Shown one piece after another: positions 42,446-51,211 of a DNA stretch of 64,000 nucleotides. Under the pieces are notes generated by a model. The model was given only the letters and a program-made list of their open reading frames with translations, was not told where the DNA came from and ran no database searches. Each line of letters opens with the position of its first letter. Position 1 is the stretch's first letter. Source of the stretch: Mucilaginibacter sp. Its GTDB lineage: Bacteria > Bacteroidota > Bacteroidia > Sphingobacteriales > Sphingobacteriaceae. The stretch lies in contig JAQBOM010000003.1 of assembly GCA_028288025.1 (NCBI GenBank), forward strand, positions 124,001 through 188,000. The letters are read 5' to 3'. The position numbers and the translations under genes were made by a program.

Positions 42446-43336
42446 TTAAGAGCTAACCTCGAGCTTATATCCCTTGCTGCGTATAACAACAATGTTGATA
42501 TTCGGATCAAGTTCCAATTTTTTTCTAAGTTTTGATATGAACATATCCAGACTACGCCCCACAATAACACCTTCATCTTCCCATATCTCTTTTTGCAGTC
42601 GGCCTCTCTCTATAATCTCGTTAGGACACAACGCGAAAATGCGCAGTACACGGGTTTCAGTTCCGGTCAAGTCTATTGTATTTCCATTTATTATGAGCTT
42701 CCGATTCTTCGCATCGAACAAAACCGCGCCTAAAGTTAACATGTCGGTATACTGACCGTCAGGTAAAGCTCTTCGTTGTTTAAGCGATCTAAAAAATATA
42801 AAACCAACAAATGCTAAAAATGGCAGGCTGCCCAAAAGATATCCATTCCTTGCTGCATTTATGCCCGTCGGTTTAAATTTAATGTTGATCATGTAACATG
42901 CTGTCGGTTGCTTTCTTCCCATACATGGTACAATATCATCTTTTTTATTTTTGGATATAGCGTATCCAAAGGCTACACTGTCGGTGCCACAGGTCAGAAC
43001 ATTGACAACATAATCACGCGTGAGCGGGTCTTTGGCCAACAAACGCCGGGTAGTATTCACAAGGGAGTCCGGTTGAAAAGTAAGATCATTCTCAAACCTG
43101 ATCTGGTACTCATTTTCGGCGATCTTTTTTACCGGGAGCACCCTTGATGTACTATCGCCCGACTGTAATAGCAGTTCATGTCCGATCCTGCGGAGCAAAA
43201 CTTCCCTTCTGGAGATATCAAAATCGTCATTACCGGCCATACTGAAAGTTGCGCAGATTGCACAGCTAAACAAGAGTACTATCAATCCGAAGAGGTATTT
43301 GCGTTTCCCTGAGAGGAGGTTTCGGCTATCACGCAT
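42446..43336 (-). CDS. membrane-spanning regulator with C-terminal OmpR-type winged helix
   Basis: 296 residues. Span 1 at ~13-34 (YLFGLIVLLFSCAICATFSM), a periplasmic domain (~35-160) with Cys116, Cys138 and Cys147, span 2 at ~165-183 (LLGSLPFLAFVGFIFF), then a cytoplasmic winged-helix Trans_reg_C domain (~200-295: LTGTETRVLRIFALCPNE, RGRLQKEIWEDEGVIVGRSLD, SKLRKKLELDPNI, IVVIRSKGYKL). It combines sensor and DNA binding in one protein like ToxR/CadC, but with the DNA-binding domain at the C-terminus. No receiver domain. Its start is 17 bp from a TTTACA triplet shared with two neighbouring genes, so auto- and neighbour regulation is likely. Confidence 0.85.
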   Translation of the reverse strand: MRDSRNLLSGKRKYLFGLIVLLFSCAICATFSMAGNDDFDISRREVLLRRIGHELLLQSGDSTSRVLPVKKIAENEYQIRFENDLTFQPDSLVNTTRRLLAKDPLTRDYVVNVLTCGTDSVAFGYAISKNKKDDIVPCMGRKQPTACYMINIKFKPTGINAARNGYLLGSLPFLAFVGFIFFRSLKQRRALPDGQYTDMLTLGAVLFDAKNRKLIINGNTIDLTGTETRVLRIFALCPNEIIERGRLQKEIWEDEGVIVGRSLDMFISKLRKKLELDPNINIVVIRSKGYKLEVSS

Positions 43337-43352
43337 AATGTCAAGATTTTAA

Positions 43353-43439
43353 TTTACAAAGTTTACATTTTTATTTACAATCCCGGTTCTTCAGACTGAA
43401 AAATATCAAAGTAATTTCGGTGAATCAAATTGATAGGTT
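43353..43439 (+). promoter_or_regulatory. shared leader copy 2: three TTTACA boxes
   Basis: TTTACA at 43353, 43362 and 43374 (spacings 9 and 12, as in copy 1), followed by actgaaaaatatcaaagtaa and gaatcaaattgatag up to the ATG at 43440. It matches 41030-41117 along its length and lies between the divergent regulator and BNR genes, so it could control both. Confidence 0.6.
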
Positions 43440-44552
43440 ATGAAAAATGAAAAAATGAAAAAATTATTTGTGTTTGTTCCGGCCGTCCTCCTGGTATTAT
43501 TTCTACTAAATTCTTTTGTGCTAAAAGAAAAGGAAGCGGGGAAGAAAACAACCGAAGGGACTAAATCAGGGCTTTTGAACATCGTTTTAAGATCTACTGA
43601 TGGCGGACAAACATGGCAGGACATTAGCAAAGGGCTGCCTAAAAATTTGCAGAGAGAAGGTGTGTGGGGTCATGGTTTATTTGCAAATGACCATGGGCTC
43701 TATTTACGTGCTGGCAATGGGGTTTATCACAGTGAACCAAATTCCACAACTGCTTTTTGGACAAAAGAGATTTTCCCTGGTAAACAGCGTGAGATTGCCC
43801 CTGGCAAGAATGGGATATTTGCATATAATTTCAGGGGACAATTTTTACAAAAAATAAACGGAACGAGCGATTGGTCGCCCATGTACACGAATTTTCAAGA
43901 GCAAGCCGTACGCATAGACAAAACGATAGATTGGATGTACAAGAATTATAAAGAGAAAGAAGTATGCACCGTTTTTGAAACTGCCGGAGGCACAGTTTTC
44001 ATTGGCTCCAACAACATCCTTTTTAGATCCACTAACAGTGGAAAAACTTGGAAACAAGTCCAAGTTGGAGATGGTGCAATGAAATTGGCAGAGTCAAACG
44101 GTGTACTTCTGTCTACCAGCAAAGAGGGAATATTAAGATCGACCGATGATGGTCAAAACTGGGATCGTGTGATTAGTGAAGGGGGTGTTGGCATCGCTGT
44201 GGAACGTATCGACGGAGGATTTGCCGCTATAGTCTACAGCACAATAACCCAAACAAACACAATACACATTTCACGGGATAGTGGAAAAACCTGGAATACC
44301 ATAGGTGAAGAACTTCAGCCTTCTTGGACCAGTTTATTAATCAAACAAACATTCGGACTTAAATCTTCAATGAATATTTCATCAATCAAACAAGTGGGCA
44401 AATATTTAATATGTGGTCGCTCAGATGGTATATTCCGGTCATCAGACATGGGCAAAACATGGAAACTGTTACTTCCTTCTACAGAAAATAGGGGCTTCAA
44501 TTTATCTGTTTCAGGCAACGTGATTTATGCCATACCAAATAAAGGATGTTGA
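43440..44552 (+). CDS. exported BNR/Asp-box beta-propeller protein
   Basis: 370 residues. An N-terminal signal or anchor (KKLFVFVPAVLLVLFLLNSF) is followed by a propeller with five Asp-boxes: STDGGQTW, STNSGKTW, STDDGQNW, SRDSGKTW and SSDMGKTW. These S-x-D-x-G-x-T-W turns occur in sialidases, sortilin-like and YCF48-like proteins. No sialidase catalytic Arg triad was recognised, so a binding propeller is more likely than an enzyme. It ends in NKGC. The leader is shared with the SUMF1-domain gene, suggesting joint expression. Confidence 0.82.
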   Translation: MKNEKMKKLFVFVPAVLLVLFLLNSFVLKEKEAGKKTTEGTKSGLLNIVLRSTDGGQTWQDISKGLPKNLQREGVWGHGLFANDHGLYLRAGNGVYHSEPNSTTAFWTKEIFPGKQREIAPGKNGIFAYNFRGQFLQKINGTSDWSPMYTNFQEQAVRIDKTIDWMYKNYKEKEVCTVFETAGGTVFIGSNNILFRSTNSGKTWKQVQVGDGAMKLAESNGVLLSTSKEGILRSTDDGQNWDRVISEGGVGIAVERIDGGFAAIVYSTITQTNTIHISRDSGKTWNTIGEELQPSWTSLLIKQTFGLKSSMNISSIKQVGKYLICGRSDGIFRSSDMGKTWKLLLPSTENRGFNLSVSGNVIYAIPNKGC

Positions 44553-44867
44553 AAATTCCAAAACGCGCTAGAATACCATTCATTTAAAAGGGCTGTCAGT
44601 GGTATCAGTTTATATTCAATAAACGTTTGGATATTCTTCCTGCCACCTTATTCAAAATTACCGTTTTAAGCGATTAAACGCACTAAAACTTCTAAATCCT
44701 CAATAAAATGTTTGGAAATCGGTATCTTCGAGAGTACAAAGCCAATCGAAAGATTGGCTTTTGTTGTTTAAATTTGATTTGTGTTTTCCCCTTATATGAT
44801 TTTCCTTTTTAACTCTCTGTAGATCCGGAGAATTAAACGTATCTTAGCGGCTTAAACTAAAAATATA
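44553..44867. other. 315-bp gap at the right edge of the accessory stretch
   Basis: Holds the terminator at 44738-44764 and the cold-shock leader. Short open stretches in both directions (for example GISLYSINVWIFF) match nothing I recognise. Confidence 0.4.
44738..44764 (+). terminator. intrinsic terminator
   Basis: aaagccaatc-GAAA-gattggcttt, a perfect stem with a GNRA tetraloop and following T-rich DNA, 186 bp after the BNR gene. Confidence 0.75.
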
Positions 44868-45059
44868 ATGGCAACAGGAACAGTAAAATTTTTTAATGAA
44901 TCAAAAGGTTTCGGATTTATTACGCCTACAAGTGGCGGTAAAGAAGTATTTGTACACGTTACAGGACTGATCGATCAGATTCGCGAAAACGATGAAGTTA
45001 GTTACGATGTAGAAGAAGGCAAAAAAGGCCCGAGTGCCGTTAATGTTAAAATAGCATAA
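44868..45059 (+). CDS. cold-shock protein
   Basis: 63-residue CspA-type single cold-shock domain, an RNA/ssDNA chaperone. RNP1 is KGFGFITP and RNP2 is VFVHVT. MATGTVKFFNESKGFGF is the canonical start. It heads a three-gene unit: the next gene begins six bases after its stop codon. Confidence 0.95.
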   Translation: MATGTVKFFNESKGFGFITPTSGGKEVFVHVTGLIDQIRENDEVSYDVEEGKKGPSAVNVKIA

Positions 45060-45065
45060 GCAGCA

Positions 45066-45515
45066 TTGGCAAGATCGACAGAAACATTTAGTAAAAAGGA
45101 AAAAGAGAAGGCCCGCCTAAAAAAGTCCAAAGACAAAAAGGAACGGGCCGAAGACCGAAAGGCTAATGCAGGCAAGGGCAAAAGCCTGGAGGATATGATG
45201 GCTTATATTGATGAGCATGGGAATATTACCTCTACTCCACCCGACCCATCCAGGAAGATAAAGATCAATGTAGAAGACATCCAGATCGGGGTCGCCAAAC
45301 AGCAAGATATTCCACATGACACGGTCAGAAATGGCGTTGTAAGCTTTTTTAATGAATCAAAGGGCTACGGTTTTATCAGGGATCTGCAAACCGAGGAAAG
45401 TATTTTTGTACATATTAATGCTTTAACTGAACCGTTAAAGGAGAATAATATGGTCACTTTTGAAACTGAGCAGGGTCAAAAAGGATTGTCTGCAATTAAC
45501 GTAAAAAAGAAATAA
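45066..45515 (+). CDS. cold-shock domain protein with basic N-terminal extension
   Basis: 149 residues starting at TTG 45066, the only in-frame start that keeps the basic head and sits 6 bp after the csp stop. The N-terminal ~45 residues are highly charged (KKEKEKARLKKSKDKKERAE), probably unstructured and nucleic-acid binding. A linker (SLEDMMAYIDEHGNITSTPP) precedes a C-terminal cold-shock domain (~85-148) with RNP1 KGYGFIRD and RNP2 IFVHI. This long form recurs in Bacteroidota beside a short Csp. Likely an RNA chaperone; partner RNAs unknown. Confidence 0.88.
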   Translation: MARSTETFSKKEKEKARLKKSKDKKERAEDRKANAGKGKSLEDMMAYIDEHGNITSTPPDPSRKIKINVEDIQIGVAKQQDIPHDTVRNGVVSFFNESKGYGFIRDLQTEESIFVHINALTEPLKENNMVTFETEQGQKGLSAINVKKK

Positions 45516-45517
45516 TT

Positions 45518-45757
45518 ATGATGGCCAAAACAACAGCGACAACCATTCAAAAGGAAAATTTCAAAACAAGGTTTGCAGAAATTATAAAAGACAATACAAG
45601 TTTAAAAGATCAGTATTCCATCCAGTTTTTTGAAACGGCTCAAAAAAGCAATTACGGTTTTACAGGACGTGACGGAAAATCTTTAAATATTTTATCAAAC
45701 CTGACTGTAGAAGAAACTGAAAAGTATAAGGTTTTAAAAAGCTCCTGGCAAAATTAG
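45518..45757 (+). CDS. small hypothetical protein in the cold-shock unit
   Basis: 79 residues starting at ATG 45518 (a second Met follows directly), two bases after the preceding stop codon. The sequence (KENFKTRFAEIIKDNTSLKD, then NYGFTGRDGKSLNILSNL) is soluble with no signal peptide and no domain I recognise. Tight linkage to two cold-shock genes suggests co-expression. Confidence 0.75.
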   Translation: MMAKTTATTIQKENFKTRFAEIIKDNTSLKDQYSIQFFETAQKSNYGFTGRDGKSLNILSNLTVEETEKYKVLKSSWQN

Positions 45758-45803
45758 TTGATTCCGGGGACGCAAAACAAAGCCGACTCAAAAGTACGTG
45801 AGG

Positions 45804-46820
45804 CTATGCCGAATGTTTATTAACCAGCGGAATTAATTGCTGGCCAATTAATTCGATAGATTTCAACAATTTCTCCTGCGGCAGTGCTGCCTGGTCCATC
45901 TGAAAAGTTAACCGGGTAATACCGCCCAAAGCCTCACTGTGGCGTAATATTTTTTCGGCAACTTCCTGCGGGCTTCCAACCAGCAGGGCGCCCTTTGGCC
46001 CCCGTTGTCCATCATAGTGCAGGCGGGTAACCGGCGGCCACCCGCGCTCGCGTCCTATTTTGGTAAAAGTTTCCGCGTATCCCGGGTAAAAATCATCGGA
46101 AGCTTCTTCGGTTGTGGCTGCTACATAGCCAATGGAATGCATGCCAACTTTTAAGCTTTCAGGCGCGTGCCCGGCACGTGCACCGGCCTCGCGGTAAAGG
46201 TCGACCAGGGGCCTGAAGCGATGTGTTTCGCCGCCAATAATAGCTACCATTAAAGGGAGCCCTAATGTGCCTGCACGAACAAACGACTCGGGGGTACCGC
46301 CAACGCCCAGCCAAATCGGCAGCTTTGATTGAACAGGCCGTGGGTATATCGCCTGGTTGTTCAGCGGGGCGCGGAATTTGCCTGCCCACGTAATTGTTTC
46401 ATTATCCCTTATTTTTAACAGCAGGTCCAGCTTTTCCGAGAAAAGCGCATCATAGTCCTGCAATTTATAACCAAAAAGCGGGTATGCTTCTATAAACGAA
46501 CCCCGGCCCGCCACAATTTCGGCACGGCCGTTGGAGATCAGATCTAACGTGGCAAAGTTTTGAAACACCCGTACCGGGTCGGCGGCACTGACAACGGTAA
46601 CTGCGCTCGTTAAACGGATTCGCTTTGTACGCGCTGCGGCGGCTGCAAGCAACATGGTCGGCGCCGAGTCCAAAAACTCCTTGCGGTGATGCTCACCAAT
46701 ACCAAATACGTCCAGCCCCGATTTGTCGGCATGTTCAATTCTTTCAAGTAATTGAGCAACCGAGTTGACGTTCGTATCATTTGACTTTGCCGCAGCAAAA
46801 CTGTCTATTCCAACTTCCAT
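45804..46820 (-). CDS. LLM-class flavin-dependent oxidoreductase
   Basis: 338-residue bacterial-luciferase-like TIM barrel using FMNH2 or F420-type flavin. Signatures: GLDVFGIGEHHRKEF, LTSAVTVVSAADPVRVFQNFATLDLISNGRAEIVAGRGSF in parts (PVRVFQNFATLDLISNGR), and PIWLGVGGTPESFVRAG. It ends IELIGQQLIPLVNK. Substrate unknown; such enzymes often oxidise or desulfonate small organics. Single gene. Confidence 0.88.
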   Translation of the reverse strand: MEVGIDSFAAAKSNDTNVNSVAQLLERIEHADKSGLDVFGIGEHHRKEFLDSAPTMLLAAAAARTKRIRLTSAVTVVSAADPVRVFQNFATLDLISNGRAEIVAGRGSFIEAYPLFGYKLQDYDALFSEKLDLLLKIRDNETITWAGKFRAPLNNQAIYPRPVQSKLPIWLGVGGTPESFVRAGTLGLPLMVAIIGGETHRFRPLVDLYREAGARAGHAPESLKVGMHSIGYVAATTEEASDDFYPGYAETFTKIGRERGWPPVTRLHYDGQRGPKGALLVGSPQEVAEKILRHSEALGGITRLTFQMDQAALPQEKLLKSIELIGQQLIPLVNKHSA

Positions 46821-46908
46821 GTTGTACTATTTAAATTAAATGTTTAAACAAACATCGGCAAGTTTTAACAATATCCCGTCTTAAAACAGCTTAGTTACAA
46901 TCTTTTGA

Positions 46909-47415
46909 TTAACGGCTGACATTGGTAACCTCTCCACCAATTAATTCCTTTAAAACATCCGCAATCAAATCGCCTTCATAACCCCGTCCCAGGGCGTACT
47001 GTTTTAATTTATAGTTTCTTTTGAACAGGTCTTTTTCGGTTAAAAGTTTCGCTTTTTTGGTGATGACCTTTTGCAGGGTAAGCAGATAATCGTCACCGGG
47101 AATGGCCAGGAGCGCTTTTTTTATCAGAACTTCGGGCACCCGTTTAAATTTCAACCCCTGCTTTATTTTTGCCTTCCCCCACCCTTTTTGCCTGAACTTG
47201 CCCAGCGCGTATGCGTTGGCGAAGCGTTCCTCGTTTAAAAAATTATCTTCGATAAGGGCGCTGACGGTATTTTCAACGGCCGCGGGCCAAAGCCCCCATT
47301 CGTATAATTTATCGCGTACTTCCTGCTGCGAGCGTTCCTGATAAGCGCAATAATGTTCGGCTTTCGCGCGGGCGACTTTTTCGTCGGTTATTTTAGTTGT
47401 TTTCGGGCCGTCCAT
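46909..47415 (-). CDS. recX: RecX, RecA regulator
   Basis: 168 residues from the ATG at 47415; a TTG three codons upstream is less likely. Three-helix repeats typical of RecX: ERSQQEVRDKLYEWG, FLNEERFANAYALGKFRQKGWGKAKIKQGL in parts (NEERFANAYALGKFRQKGWG), and YALGRGYEGDLIADVLKEL. It modulates RecA filaments. recA is not nearby. Divergent from murF-alr. Confidence 0.85.
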   Translation of the reverse strand: MDGPKTTKITDEKVARAKAEHYCAYQERSQQEVRDKLYEWGLWPAAVENTVSALIEDNFLNEERFANAYALGKFRQKGWGKAKIKQGLKFKRVPEVLIKKALLAIPGDDYLLTLQKVITKKAKLLTEKDLFKRNYKLKQYALGRGYEGDLIADVLKELIGGEVTNVSR

Positions 47416-47473
47416 TAAAACCAAAATTCGTTAAAAATTCTTCTATATGCGGAAATATAAGCAAATTCGTGCC

Positions 47474-49936
47474 ATGCCCAGCCATCCATATAAGATTACT
47501 GAAATACATAAAATTATAAAAGCTGGTGGGGCTATTGTAAAGGATTATACTATCAGCACCCTATTAACCGACAGCCGCCGCATCATTAACGCAGATGAGG
47601 GCCTGTTTTTTGCGCTCAGCGGCCGTCGGAACGGGCATGAATTTGTGGCAGCTGCTTATGCCGATGGCGTCCGGAATTTTGTGGTGAAAGAGGGGCCCAA
47701 ACTGGCTATGCCCGAAGCCAACTTTTTGATCGTGGACGATGTTTTAGCAGCACTGCAAAATCTGACAGCACATCACCGCAGCAATTTTAACCCGGAGGTG
47801 ATCGGCATTACCGGCAGCAACGGCAAAACCATTGTGAAGGAGTGGCTATACCAGCTTTTGTGCAACGATAAAAATATCGTCCGCAGCCCAAGGAGTTATA
47901 ATTCGCAAATCGGTGTTCCGCTTTCGGTATGGCAGATCAATGAAAAAAATGAACTGGGCATTTTCGAGGCCGGCATTTCAACCACGGGCGAAATGAAAAA
48001 ACTGGAAGCGATCATCCAGCCAACCATCGGGGTTATGACACACATCGGGACAGCCCACGACGAAGGTTTTAACAAGCCGGGTGATAAGATAATTGAAAAG
48101 CTAAAGCTGTTTAAACACTGCCGGCAGCTTATTTACAATTACGATCAACTGAGTAAGTTTCAAGACAAGATCAAAGTAAAAAATGCTTTCACATGGAGCA
48201 CTAAATTTAAGGGGGCCGACCTTTATATTTTTAGCGGAACTATTATTGAAAAACGGGCTTATTTACGTGCCATTTTTAAAGGCAGGGAAATTGAATGCCT
48301 GATCCCTTTTACCGACGAAGCCTCTATTGAAAATGCTTCGGTTTGCTGGGCGGTTATGCTGGCGCTGGGTTATGACCCGGCTGAAGCCGATAAGCGCATT
48401 GAACATTTAACCCCGGTGAGCATGCGGCTTGAGCTTAAAACCGGCAATAACGATTGTTCGATCATCGACGACTCCTATAACTCGGACATTCAATCGCTTG
48501 AAATAGCGCTTAACTTTTTAAACCAGCAAAATCAGCACGCCAAAAAAACGTTGATCTTATCGGACATCTTCCAATCGGGCTTAAAGGATAATGTTTTGTA
48601 CCGCAAAGTGGCCCAATTACTGAAACTGAAGAAAATCGAAAAGTTTATCGGTGTTGGCGAAGAGCTGACCAGGCACCAGGAATTATTCGATATTCCTCAA
48701 AAATATTTTTACCCGGATACCACTACCCTACTGCTGCACTTACGGGCACTCAATTTTAGAGAGGAAACTATCCTGATCAAAGGATCACGCAGTTTTCAGT
48801 TTGAAAAAGTTAGCCGGGCACTGGTTCAGAAGGCACACGAAACGGTGATGGAGATCAATCTGAATGCTTTACTCAACAACCTCAATTTTTACCGGTCGAA
48901 ATTAAAACCCGGTGTAAAGGTGATGGCTATGGTAAAAGCGTTTTCGTACGGCAGCGGCACTTTTGAGGTAGCCAATATGCTGCAATACAACAAAGTTGAC
49001 TACTTGGCGGTAGCTTATATCGACGAGGGAATTGCCCTTCGGAAAACCGGCATTACGCTGCCGATCATGGTGCTCAACCCGGAGGCTACCGTTTTTGACA
49101 TGTTAACTGAATTTAAACTGGAGCCGGTACTTTACAGCTTCGGGCTGTTTGATGAATACGTTAAATATGCGCAGGACAGCAATGTGCTGAATTACCCTGT
49201 GCATCTTAAAATTGATACCGGCATGCACCGGCTTGGATTTGAAGATTTTGAAATTGATACCTTATGCGACTCGCTGGAAAAGAACAATTACATACTGGTA
49301 AAATCGGTATTCTCGCATCTTGTTGCCAGTGATGCGGCGCAACACGACCTGTTTACCTTATCGCAGATCAATAAATTTGAAGAGGCATTCCGTCAAATTG
49401 AGTCGGCACTGGGATATGAGGTGATCAAGCACATTTGTAACACGTCCGGAATTACCCGCTGGCCAAACGCGCAATACAACATGGTGCGGCTGGGCATCGG
49501 CCTGTATGGGATCGATGCTGCTATTTCGGAAAGTGCCGGAGTTTTGCAGCCGATAGCCAGTTTAAAAACAAGCATCTCGCAGGTAAAAAAAGTATTGGCC
49601 GGCGAAACGATCAGCTACAGCCGCAGCGGCAGTTTACTAAAGGACGGAAAAATTGCTACCGTACGCATCGGTTATGCAGATGGTTACCTGCGTGCGTTTG
49701 GCAATGGCGTAGGGAAAATGCTGGTTAACGGAGTTGCCGTACCAACAGTTGGCAATATTACCATGGATATGTGTATGCTTGATGTAACCGGGGTTGAGGC
49801 CGAAGAAGGTGATGATGTAATTGTTTTTAACGAAGAACTGCGCATTGAAGAGCTGGCCAGTCAGATCGGCACGATACCCTATGAAATTTTAACTAATGTT
49901 TCGCAACGGGTAAAAAGAGTGTACTTTTATGAGTAA
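47474..49936 (+). CDS. bifunctional MurF ligase / alanine racemase
   Basis: 820 residues from the ATG at 47474; the ATG at 47447 would add nine residues. Residues ~1-450 are MurF (adds D-Ala-D-Ala to UDP-MurNAc-tripeptide): ATP loop ITGSNGKT at 112-119, FEAGISTTGEM, MTHIGTAHDEGF, and DDSYNSD in the C-terminal domain. Residues ~455-820 are a PLP alanine racemase: Lys488 in MVKAFSYGSG, LKIDTGMHRLGF, ISYSRSG with the second catalytic Tyr, RIGYADGYLRAF, and NITMDMCMLDV. The fusion links D-Ala supply to its use and is known in Bacteroidota. Confidence 0.95.
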   Translation: MPSHPYKITEIHKIIKAGGAIVKDYTISTLLTDSRRIINADEGLFFALSGRRNGHEFVAAAYADGVRNFVVKEGPKLAMPEANFLIVDDVLAALQNLTAHHRSNFNPEVIGITGSNGKTIVKEWLYQLLCNDKNIVRSPRSYNSQIGVPLSVWQINEKNELGIFEAGISTTGEMKKLEAIIQPTIGVMTHIGTAHDEGFNKPGDKIIEKLKLFKHCRQLIYNYDQLSKFQDKIKVKNAFTWSTKFKGADLYIFSGTIIEKRAYLRAIFKGREIECLIPFTDEASIENASVCWAVMLALGYDPAEADKRIEHLTPVSMRLELKTGNNDCSIIDDSYNSDIQSLEIALNFLNQQNQHAKKTLILSDIFQSGLKDNVLYRKVAQLLKLKKIEKFIGVGEELTRHQELFDIPQKYFYPDTTTLLLHLRALNFREETILIKGSRSFQFEKVSRALVQKAHETVMEINLNALLNNLNFYRSKLKPGVKVMAMVKAFSYGSGTFEVANMLQYNKVDYLAVAYIDEGIALRKTGITLPIMVLNPEATVFDMLTEFKLEPVLYSFGLFDEYVKYAQDSNVLNYPVHLKIDTGMHRLGFEDFEIDTLCDSLEKNNYILVKSVFSHLVASDAAQHDLFTLSQINKFEEAFRQIESALGYEVIKHICNTSGITRWPNAQYNMVRLGIGLYGIDAAISESAGVLQPIASLKTSISQVKKVLAGETISYSRSGSLLKDGKIATVRIGYADGYLRAFGNGVGKMLVNGVAVPTVGNITMDMCMLDVTGVEAEEGDDVIVFNEELRIEELASQIGTIPYEILTNVSQRVKRVYFYE

Positions 49937-49949
49937 AATAAAATCATAA

Positions 49950-50483
49950 TTAAAGCGGAAAGTCCGCCGGCAATTCTCCATTAACTATATTGTTACTGGT
50001 TTTTTTTATCGTAAGCGTTTCATAACTACTAGATGATTGCTGTCCATTAATTGTCAAATTGAATGAACGTTTTTTAAGAATAGCAGCGACTCGGGTACCA
50101 TTCCATATAATAAAAGTATTGTGAACCCCTGGCTCGTCGGATGTGCCATTATCGATCGTTGTCCCATCTCCATAAGCTTGTTTTAAAAGATAATATATAT
50201 ATCTTTGATCATCATCACTCCGAATATAAATTTCAATACTGGTGAGTGTATTGTTTTCAAATATTAGCTCAACCCGATCCAAGTGTTTTTTTAGTTTTAT
50301 AAATTTAAATTTAACTTCCTGCCGGTTAGGGTACCTTTTATTGAGATTAACCATAGAAGCGTAAGCGAAAACGGTATCGCCTAATTTAAATTGCAAAAAA
50401 CCATTCTTTACATCTAAATTATTCACTGATTGGCCACAGCAAAAAACTGGCAATAATACCGTAATAAATAAAAATTTGATCAT
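49950..50483 (-). CDS. hypothetical exported protein
   Basis: 177 residues with a signal peptide (MIKFLFITVLLPVFCCGQ). The mature part alternates short strands (FLQFKLGDTVFAYASMV, LTSIEIYIRSDDDQRYIYYL, RVAAILKKRSFNLTING) and looks like a small periplasmic beta protein. No family recognised. AT-rich relative to neighbours. It converges on murF-alr, with 13 bp between stops. Confidence 0.7.
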   Translation of the reverse strand: MIKFLFITVLLPVFCCGQSVNNLDVKNGFLQFKLGDTVFAYASMVNLNKRYPNRQEVKFKFIKLKKHLDRVELIFENNTLTSIEIYIRSDDDQRYIYYLLKQAYGDGTTIDNGTSDEPGVHNTFIIWNGTRVAAILKKRSFNLTINGQQSSSSYETLTIKKTSNNIVNGELPADFPL

Positions 50484-50614
50484 ACAACTAAATTACGTGC
50501 TATTTTGAAAAATACAAATCTTAATTTTGTTCGTCAACATGTTCGTTTTCGATTAGAGTTATAAAACATGATAGTGCTTTCGAAATTCGTACAGATAAGT
50601 GAAATAAAAAAGCA

Positions 50615-51211
50615 ATGAAAAGGATCGCAAAAGCTCTTTTAAACTATTTTATAAAGGGGCTGTTAGTCGTAGTTCCGGTAGGTGCGGCGCTTTTTTTAAT
50701 TTTTTGGGCCGTAAGAAGTATCGATAGCGCTTTAAACCTAAGCGATATATTTTGGCCCGGCAGCAAAACCGGTAAACCGGTTTATATACCCGGGTTAGGC
50801 ATTTTGAATGTTTTGCTTGTAATTTTTGTCGCCGGCATACTGGTTACAAATGTAATAACCGACCCCATAAAACGCTGGGCAAACCGCTGGATCAACCGGC
50901 TGCCTCTATTTAAATTTTTGTACTCGTCGATAAAAGACCTGACCGAGGCGTTCGTTGGCGAAGAAAAGAAATTTAATGAGCCCGTTTTGGTTGAGATAAA
51001 TGAATTCGGTTTAAAAAAAATCGGGTTCCTTGTACAAAAGGATTTATCTGCCCTTAATCTTCCGGGCGAAGTTGCGGTCTACTTTCCCTATTCATATTCG
51101 TTCGCAGGGCAGGTGGTTATTATTTCGGCCGATAAAGTTAAGCCAATTGATAAAAGCGCCGCTGACATGATGAAGTTCGTGATATCAGGCGGGGTTAGCG
51201 GGCTGCATTAA
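50615..51211 (+). CDS. DUF502 membrane protein
   Basis: 198 residues, two membrane helices (~11-33 and ~62-84) and a C-terminal soluble domain. Signatures: LLNYFIKGLLVVVPVGAALF, PGLGILNVLLVIFVAGILVT, LPLFKFLYSSIKDLTEAF, and VAVYFPYSYSFAGQVVII. DUF502 has no firm function; plant homologues (COV-type) act in membrane trafficking. Its 3' end overlaps the convergent MFS gene by 17 bp. Confidence 0.87.
   Translation: MKRIAKALLNYFIKGLLVVVPVGAALFLIFWAVRSIDSALNLSDIFWPGSKTGKPVYIPGLGILNVLLVIFVAGILVTNVITDPIKRWANRWINRLPLFKFLYSSIKDLTEAFVGEEKKFNEPVLVEINEFGLKKIGFLVQKDLSALNLPGEVAVYFPYSYSFAGQVVIISADKVKPIDKSAADMMKFVISGGVSGLH

Noticed and set aside
45066..45515. Second cold-shock ORF as a pseudogene because it lacks ATG
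   Set aside because: A TTG start lies 6 bp after the preceding stop and the cold-shock domain is intact.
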